Notes under the pieces: model-generated
The model's database searches: none
What the model was told of the DNA's origin: nothing
Seen by the model: only the letters and a program-made list of their open reading frames with translations
From: Thozetella sp. PMI_491
Taxonomy: Eukaryota > Ascomycota > Sordariomycetes > Chaetosphaeriales > Chaetosphaeriaceae
Direction: 5' to 3'
DNA length: 64,000 nt
Assembly: GCA_021432635.1 (NCBI GenBank)
Contig: MU270031.1
Location: 684,118 to 748,117 of the forward strand
In this document: one piece after another, positions 57,481 through 64,000 of the stretch
Position numbering within the stretch: position 1 is the stretch's first letter
Layout of the letters: the number at the start of each line of letters is the position of its first letter
Translations under genes and position numbers: made by a program

Positions 57481-58347
57481 CCCGACGCCGGTGGCCCCTC
57501 GTACTCCGTTGTGCCCGCCATCCTGTGCCCCGCCCAAAGCCGGTGTGGCCGGGGACCCATGGTATCCTTACCAACAAAAATTGCTCGAACGTGGGGTGCC
57601 CTGTGGGATCCAAGGTCCCCAGCAAGGCCAGATTCCCCACCGTCACGAGTTCATCGCATGTTCTCTCCTAGAGCTATGCTGTGTAACACGGCACAGCTAA
57701 CAGGCGCCTCGATAGCGCGGCGAGCGTGTGATCTAGATCCCAGAGCATTGCCAGCGGGACGCTGTGCGTGGGACCGCCACAGAGAGCAAAGGTGTGGTGT
57801 GATGGAAAGGAAGGGTGATAGGTGCTGAACCCCTCCCAGCTATGTTTAAACCCACGTTAAGCGCGGCGAGGGAATGCAGTAGCCAAGCTCGATACCTACT
57901 TCGGGATAGCTTGGGGCTAGATTGTTGAGCTTTTAGCCCGCCCGAGATCCGGAGCTCTTTCCTGGAATTTGTAGGCGAGCCGGGTAAGGTGTAGGGTAGG
58001 GGTATGTACCTTTGGGTAGTTAGGTAGTATGCTGCAGATTTAGCTCTCCGGTGCCGTTACGTAAAAAACTTTTAAAGGTCTGAATACCTTCTTCCTTTTC
58101 TTTCCCTTTTCCCCCTCCCCTCCTCAACTTTTGCGTTTTTCGCAGCTCCGACCGAGAACCCAAGCCCCGGCGACTGCTTCAATCTCCTGGGCAAGAGAGC
58201 TTCCCAGTCGATTTTCGCTTACATTACTACCGCTGCTCTTGGAGCTCATAACCTCGCATACCCCGTCACGCCCTGAGGACGGATTTCTCCAAAGGCCGAT
58301 TTCCACAAGACGGGTAGCAGGCATCTCCATTGCTTCTTCGTCCGAGG
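57481..58347. promoter_or_regulatory. Upstream region of the Dal5-type transporter
   Basis: This is non-coding as far as I can see. TAGGTA-like strings occur near 58010-58030. A strong pyrimidine tract (CTTCCTTTTC type) at about 58088-58130 lies some 220 bases before the ATG and is a likely core promoter element. Confidence 0.4.
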
Positions 58348-60101
58348 ATGGCCGGGGCCGAGAGTGGTGCAGAGGCCCTTCGGGGCGACGACAAGCTTCC
58401 TCACGAGACGCAGGGCGGCTCGATTGATGCGGAGCGCAACCTGCCTGGTTCTCAGGACCAGGACGACTTCTCGGTTGAGAGGGTGGAAAGGGTGTACAGG
58501 TACAGTTTCTCCCTGCCTGGCTCTTTCTGGTACGGCCCGAGTGCAGGGTTCACAATTGATTCAGGAAACTGGACTTCCGCATCATCCCGGCCTTCTGGGT
58601 TCTCTATTTCCTCTGCTCTGCCATCCGCTCCAACATCGGCATCGCCCAGACAATGAACGCCAGTGTCAAGCACGACCTAGTCAGTGTCTTGCACCTGACG
58701 TCCAAGGACACCTCCACCGCCTTGGCGCTGTTCTATGTTTCATATGTCATCTTCGACTTCCCGTCTAACTTGGTCATGAGCAAGCTCAGCCCCCGCGTGT
58801 GGATGGCCCGCATCGTCTTCGCCGTGGGCGTCGTTGGCACATGCTTCACAGCGGTCCAAGATGCATGGAGCGTCAAGTTCCTGCGGTTTCTGCTCGGCGT
58901 CGTCATTGCCGGCATGTGGCCGGGCATGTCCTATTACCTAACCCTGTTCTATCCGCCCTCGCGGACGGGTAAGAGAATCGGTATGTACTTTAGCGCTGCC
59001 CAGATCTCGGCCGCCGTGACGGGCCTGGTGTCAGCGGGCTTCCAGAAGATGGATGGCCTTGGCGGCCTGGTGGGCTTCCGCTGGATGTTCCTGGTCTACG
59101 GGCTCCTTGGGTGCATACTCGGCGTCTCGCTGCTCTGGTGGCTTCCAGACCGGCCATTAGCCCCCGGCCAGGAGCGCCCCCGGAGTCGCTGGTTTGGGTG
59201 GATCCCCCAGAGCCCCGAAGCCCTGACAGGAGAAGATGCTGTGGTGCACTACCACGACCTCAGACGGGTGTACCACGTCCGCCCGTGGAACGTGCGGGAC
59301 CTCCTCTACGTGCTCATTGACTGGCGCCTCTGGCCTCTGGTTCTCATGTACTTCGGTGTCGTCGGCGTCGGAATCGGGACACAGCTGTACGGCAACATCA
59401 TCATTGCCTCCATCAACCCCGGCTTCAGCGACATTGAGGTCAGCTTGTTGTTCGCGCCCATCTGGATCGTAAGTCGCTTCGAGAGTTCCCACGGCGCACG
59501 CTGCCACTGACCGTTCTAGATGGACTTTTGCGCTATTCTTCTCGTCACCCCGATCTCGGACAGGTTCCACCGCCACCGAGCTGTATTCTTTTCCGCTGCA
59601 GTGTGCATCCAGATCACTGGCCTCTTGACGGTGACGTTCGCCCTCAACAACCCTTGGGCGCGTTATGGCGGTCTCTTGATGGTCGGCTTCGGCCTCGGCC
59701 CAACTGTACCTATTTGTATGACCTGGTCCAACGAAATATTTCAACGCCGCCACGGCGAAGTTGGAGTCGCTGCCGCCTCGGCCCTGGTTTCCGGCCTCGG
59801 CAATCTGGGGAGCATCACGACCACCTATGCACTCTATACAGGATGGCCAGAAGACGCAGCAAAGGGGCCATACCAGTACCGTCGAAGTAACCTCACCATG
59901 GTCGGAATTCTGTGCGTCAGCATTGTCAGCAGCATCGTTATGACTATTCTCCTGAAAATCTTCGGAAACAACCGCAGCCACAAGATTATCGCTAGTAGCG
60001 GCAGCTCCGCGGTAGACGCTGACGAGTTCCAAGACGGTGCGGCCCGGAGAGAGCAGCAGCAACGCGGTTTCACCAGGATGTGGTGGAACGGTCGCAAATA
60101 A
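58348..60101 (+). CDS. MFS transporter of the anion:cation symporter (Dal5/allantoate permease) family
   Basis: Exons 58348-58499, 58565-59468 and 59520-60101 encode 545 residues. Both introns are GT..AG (65 and 51 nt) and keep frame. It should import a small organic anion or vitamin with protons at the plasma membrane. After a 55-residue hydrophilic N-terminus comes the family start RKLDFRIIPAFWVLYFLCSA. Other blocks are LFYVSYVIFDFPSNLVMSKL, FLLGVVIAGMWPGMSYYL and FYPPSRTGKRIGMYFSAAQ, then the second six-span half from WRLWPLVLMYFGVVG to about residue 510. The tail is polar. Members carry pantothenate, nicotinate, biotin, allantoate or sulfonates. I cannot tell which here, though the pattern recalls vitamin or pantothenate carriers. 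Confidence 0.9.
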
Positions 60102-60385
60102 GCCTAATAACAGTGGAAGCAAGGGGGCGAAGGCGGCTTTCGACGAAGGTGTTCAACACTGCAAGGGCAGGAAGCTACTACTGCCTTGCTAACTCTACGG
60201 GCAGCGCAACCTGTCCCTTCTGACTTCGATATTTCTTTCGCTCATCACGTTTGACAGCTCGACCATTGCAGAGGTCGGGCATCCATACCATTCGGCTCCA
60301 CCCCCCCCATCGAGCCGTCTACATATGCCTTTCACACGAGGGAAGGTTGGGGTTCTCAGATCTCTGGGAATCTCTTGCAGAGGAG

Positions 60386-60490
60386 TTTTTGACATCCTCG
60401 ACAGCGAAAGTGCCGTTGCGCCATCGCTGGGAAATGGCGTGTTGGAAGGCTTAGAGACTGGGCCGGCGACAATGCTGTTACGCTATCGCC
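60386..60490. repeat. Diverged direct repeat, copy A
   Basis: This copy shares CTCGACAGCGAAAGTG, CGCCATCGCTGGGA, GGCGTGTT and GCGACAATGCTG..CGCTATCGC, in the same order and spacing, with copy B about 240 bases downstream. It may be a remnant of a small non-autonomous element or a local duplication. Confidence 0.85.
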
Positions 60491-60623
60491 TTGCCCGTCT
60501 CGCCGGGAGTTTAACAAGGAAACAAAGATTCAAGGATGGAGGGTCTGGGTCGGACGGCCCTCCGGGGACTGGATTTTGCATTTATATGATACCCCATCCG
60601 TGTTTGGATACGCTGTCGCGTCC

Positions 60624-60730
60624 GAGGTTTTTGCACACTCGACAGCGAAAGTGCTTCTACGCCATCGCTGGGACGGCGTGTTAGACCCAGGTCTGGTAGG
60701 CGACAATGCTGCTGCGCTATCGCAACGCCG
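60624..60730. repeat. Diverged direct repeat, copy B
   Basis: Second copy, same orientation as copy A and clearly diverged (I estimate about 80% identity by eye). A poly-T run follows 20 bases later. Confidence 0.85.
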
Positions 60731-61551
60731 GCCTGGTGGGCGTGCTTTGATTTTTTTTTTTTTTGGCATTATGCTCTTGTTTGCAACTCATACAGGTCCT
60801 AGCTGTGTTCTAGAGTACCGGAAGTAGTTAGGAGAGGTAGAAAGGCTAGTCACTCCTTGACTGACAGCCGGGTCGCTCGTTTGCCACGAGAACCGTGTCA
60901 GTATAGTCAAGCACCTTCTACCTTTCATGCGTTCTGAGAACCTCCATCATCTGGCTCCGTGATGGAACGGCGTAGCCTGATTTTCGAGAACTTTGAGGAG
61001 CTTAGAAGCACCATCGCCAAGGCCTGGCTATATTGCTGATTGACGTATTGGCGGTCGAACTACTAAGTATCTTACGTGGTGCTAAATCCACGCTTGACTG
61101 ATCCATCAGCATTAGGCACCTTAGTTATACGGGCACGGTGCTGCAGCTCAACATGCGAGATGAGCACGTAGGCCCCTGCTGGCGGAAGGTACTTGGTTGC
61201 TCGCTTGGCTCCACGCGAGCTTACCCCAACATCTGGAGCTCGGCAGCTACGGGGTGGTCCCTGTCACCGGTTATCAGCCAATTAAACGCGTGATTTTAGT
61301 GGGCTGACAACGATCGCGTCACAAGCTCCTCGCACCTTCCCTGGCTACGGCGACCTCCACCATTCCTTTCGCATTTCATCGCCGGGAGCTTCGAGCAAAC
61401 CAAAAATCTGCAAACGCATCGGTTCCGTCCAATCGACCCCAATTGCGGCTCGCTCACCCAATTCACATATTCCTGGGGGACAATACTCCTCTTGAAACTC
61501 ATTCACCTCTTTTCCTGAACTCGTCTGCGTCGCAACCCTCTATCCGCCGTC

Positions 61552-63062
61552 ATGGCCGACGAGAACCCTTCCATGCCTACCACTGGCACTGCGACCCCGC
61601 TGGTCGAGCTCACCGACGAGCAGCTGGAGGCAAGCCTCAAGGTCACTCTCGCTGACCTGTCAGCCAAGGCGACTGCGCTCTATGCGCAGCAGAACTACGA
61701 AGATGCCTCCGAGGTCTTCGCCCGCGCGGCTGAGATGCAGGCTGAGATGAACGGCGAGATGAGCCCTGAAAACGCCGAAATCCTCTTTCTCTATGGTCGC
61801 TCGCTCTTCAAGGTCGGCCAGAGCAAGAGCGACGTGCTCGGCGGCAAGGCGCCGGATGCTAAGAAGAAGAAGTCCAAGCCGGCGAAAGATAAGAAGGCAA
61901 ATGGCAGCGCGCCGGAGGCTAAGAACGGCGCCACGGAGACAAAACCTGCGAACGGAGAAGAGCCGGACGCAGAAAAGATTATCGAGAAGGCGATTGCTAG
62001 CGCGGCGGCCGAGGCACCTGCTGCCAAGGACGAACCCGCTACCGAGCAGAAGGCTCTCTTCCAATTCCAGGGCGACGAGAATTTCGAAGACTCCGAAGAA
62101 GAAGTATGCTGCATCACGGCTAGAGGAAAAGCCACATGCTAATAAAAGTGATAGGCCGATGAAGAGGAAGGTGAAGAGGAAGATGATGATGATCTAGGCA
62201 CTGCTTTCGAGATTCTCGACATGGCTCGCATAATGTTCAACAAGCGACTAGAAGCCGCACCGACCGAGCCCCAGGAGGGTGAGAGCGAGGGCAAGGGCAA
62301 GGAAGTGCCACAAGAAGATTCTCCTTCTGTTAGGCACATCAAGGAGCGGTTAGGTGATACACATGATCTCCTTGCCGAGATCTCCCTGGAAGATGAGAAG
62401 TCGGTCCTCCCAATCTCTGTTGCCCACGAAATCGAGCACTAACTCAGCGCAGGTATCCCAACGCAATCGCCGACGCTCGTGAAGCTCTTAAATACAAGAA
62501 GGACCTCTATCCCCAGGAGTCTGAGATCATCGCCGAAGCGCACTTCAAGCTATCCCTCGCGCTCGAGTTTGCTTCTGTCACTCAGTCCGAGGAGGAGGCT
62601 GCCGGTGGCGAGAAGACCATGGACGAAGGTCTCCGCGCGGAAGCCGCCGAACAGCTGCAGGCCGCCATCGACAGTGTCAAGCTGAAGCTACAGAATAAGG
62701 AGGTCGAACTAGCGACGGTGCACAACCCGGACGACAACGAGGCAACACGCAAACAGATTGCCGACCAAAAGGAGATCCTCGCCGACATGGAGCAGCGCCT
62801 CGTTGACCTGAAGAAGGGCCCGGTTGATGTGGATGCTGCCCTCGGTGCCGCCACCGGCGGCCTCTTCGGCGCACCTCAACGACCCGGCGTGGACGTTGAG
62901 GAGGCGAAGAAGAACGCAACGGATTTGACGGGTCTCGTGCGCAAGAAGCGCAAAGCGGAGGAACCGGCCGAGGAGGCTGCTGAGAAGAAGCCAAAAGTCG
63001 ACGAAGCTGCCCCATCGGAGGAGGCAAAAGTCGACGAGCCCGCTCAAGCTGAGGCAGCTTAG
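61552..63062 (+). CDS. NASP/Hif1/Sim3-type histone chaperone (SHNi-TPR)
   Basis: Exons 61552-62103, 62155-62399 and 62453-63062 encode 468 residues. Members bind H3-H4, or CENP-A in the case of Sim3, and deliver them in the nucleus. A first TPR-like helix pair (LADLSAKATALYAQQNYEDA, then EILFLYGRSLFKV) is followed by a long Lys/Ala/Glu insertion. An acidic patch (FEDSEEEADEEEGEEEDDDD) sits in the next TPR, as in NASP. The SHNi-TPR block YPNAIADAREALKYKK..YP, AEAHFKLSLALEFA follows, then a coiled coil and a nuclear signal (RKKRKAEEP). The second intron uses the weak donor GTCGGT; the join restores LEDEKYPNAI. The ATG at 61552 opens the family-like N-terminus. Confidence 0.9.
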
Positions 63063-63706
63063 GTGATGGCATGGCACTTTCTTGCTTCTTTTGTGGTGTA
63101 TGATACGCTCACGGTTTCCTTCTCTTTTTCTATTTGACGGGATCCAGAAGGCAGCAACGGTTATTTTTATTGCGGTCAAGGTGGCATGGCACCTGATTCT
63201 AGCTGGGCTGGTGGTTGGCTTTGGGTGTAGGGAAAAAAACGATGGGACGTGTATCAAGTTCGCTCACGTGTGATCATAGTGGCGGTTCTTAGTTAGCCTA
63301 GGCAATTCGATGGATGCAAGACAGCAGGTAGATCAGATAGTGTACACGGATGCTATGAATGGGGGATGCATCATGAGCGAACTATTCTATTGACTGGCAC
63401 TCGGCGTGTCACGGAATGCAGTATTATATCGCCCTATGCTATGCCGCGCGGGCAAACCAGCCCGCCTGATATGCTAGACAAAACATGCAACTCATGTTGC
63501 TCTGCTGTAAATCTTGTGTCCTGGAGGCGCACCAAAAGAGGGCCAACTTAGGAGGGCGTCCGGCCCATCCGAGAAATCTCCCCTTGATCAGGGTTGTGTT
63601 TCTGTGTCGAGCTGCGTGGCTATATATACTCAACCGTGCCGGCTGCCTCGAGTTTCTCTGAGTGTGTGCTCTACTTCGCGTTGCGCCGGAACACCAAACC
63701 CATGGA
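63063..63706. other. Intergenic region between convergent genes
   Basis: 3' flanks of the NASP gene (+) and the Rab GAP gene (-). I see no gene or RNA. Confidence 0.5.
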
Positions 63707-63964
63707 TCAGAGCTGGAGGTTCATAGACGGAGATCTGCTCGTTGGCCCTCGCAGGTGCGCCGCAGAGCCCTTAAACAGGCTCTGCCAGATATACGCCTCG
63801 CTCAGCAGGAGCTCGATGTCTTTCTCAGTCCACTCCCGGGTGGGCAACGACTGGAGGAACATCATGATCTCCTGGAAGTCCATCTTGACGAGCTTGTCGG
63901 ACCATTTCACGAGGAAGGCGGCGCAGACGTAGAGGTGAAATTCGGAGAAGCCCTGTTCCTCGGC
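63707..63964 (-). CDS. GYP1: Last exon of a Gyp1-type TBC domain Rab GTPase-activating protein (partial)
   Basis: This is the 3'-terminal coding exon only; the rest lies beyond the window. It reads from an acceptor (GCCCAG at about 63965-63970, with a GCTGAC branch-like site upstream) as AEEQGFSEFHLYVCAAFLVK, then WSDKLVKMDFQEIMMFLQSL, PTREWTEKDIELLLSEAY, and ends HLRGPTSRSPSMNLQL. The FLVKWSDKLVKMDFQEIMMF and LPT..W..KDIELLLSEA blocks are the C-terminal end of the TBC fold in Gyp1 (TBC1D22 group), which stimulates GTP hydrolysis by Golgi Rabs such as Ypt1. The catalytic Arg and Gln fingers are outside the window. Confidence 0.85.
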   Translation of the reverse strand, partial: AEEQGFSEFHLYVCAAFLVKWSDKLVKMDFQEIMMFLQSLPTREWTEKDIELLLSEAYIWQSLFKGSAAHLRGPTSRSPSMNLQL

Positions 63965-64000
63965 CTGGGCTTGTGTCAGCTAACGTCATCGATAGTATAG

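Larger units (their letters stand above)
60102..61551. other. Intergenic region with a diverged direct repeat
   Basis: Between the transporter and the NASP gene, both plus strand. It holds two related copies of a roughly 100-bp element and a T run of about 15 near 60751-60765. The remainder, including about 600 bases upstream of NASP, shows no gene. Confidence 0.5.

Noticed and set aside
59157-60122. 321-codon minus-strand frame
   Set aside because: Antisense to the Dal5-type transporter, with no recognisable motifs.

Overview
This window is nuclear DNA from a filamentous ascomycete, most likely a Sordariomycete. The coding genes carry short introns (about 48-160 nt) with GT..AG borders and CTAAC/CTGAC-like branch sites. 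The gene set is typical of Pezizomycotina: neutral trehalase, a DUF3405 protein, a hyphal GT2 synthase, a fungal C2H2 factor and STAND/NLR proteins. I rebuilt gene models by joining exons by eye. For almost every multi-exon gene the joined length is a multiple of three and the protein reads through each junction.

Left flank (1-6.2 kb): 3' part of cytosolic tryptophanyl-tRNA synthetase (+), a glutathione S-transferase-like gene (+) and neutral trehalase (-), all core metabolism. 6.2-9 kb is gene-poor and holds a PIF1/Helitron-like helicase relic.

Accessory island (about 8.3-24 kb): a large unknown fungal protein (-), directly abutted by an NLR with an N-terminal alpha/beta hydrolase, a NACHT NTPase and near-identical ankyrin repeats (-). 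A gene-free stretch and a luciferase-family flavin monooxygenase (+) broken by three in-frame TAG stops follow. Then comes a second, intronless 1202-residue NACHT protein (-). This looks like a het/NLR-type allorecognition or innate-immunity neighbourhood set in ordinary chromosome.

Right part (24.9-64 kb): DUF3405 type II membrane protein (-), DHA1-type MFS exporter (-), a possible 44-residue membrane peptide (-), a conserved serine-rich fungal protein (-), mitochondrial ribosomal protein mL58 (+), a cysteine-rich F-box-like protein (-), a GT2 polysaccharide synthase (+), an AidB-like acyl-CoA dehydrogenase ending in the peroxisomal signal SKL (-), a three-finger C2H2 factor with an open frame after its stop (-), a Dal5-type MFS transporter (+), a NASP/Hif1 histone chaperone (+) and the last exon of a Gyp1-type Rab GAP (-). 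Long intergenic stretches separate these genes; two contain decayed coding sequence.

No tRNA, rRNA, CRISPR array or intact transposon was found. The most interesting candidates are the hydrolase-NACHT-ankyrin gene with its possible C-terminal fusion partner, the recurring premature TAG codons (monooxygenase, C2H2 factor, decayed frame near 57 kb), and the 9-nt microexon in the tRNA synthetase gene.
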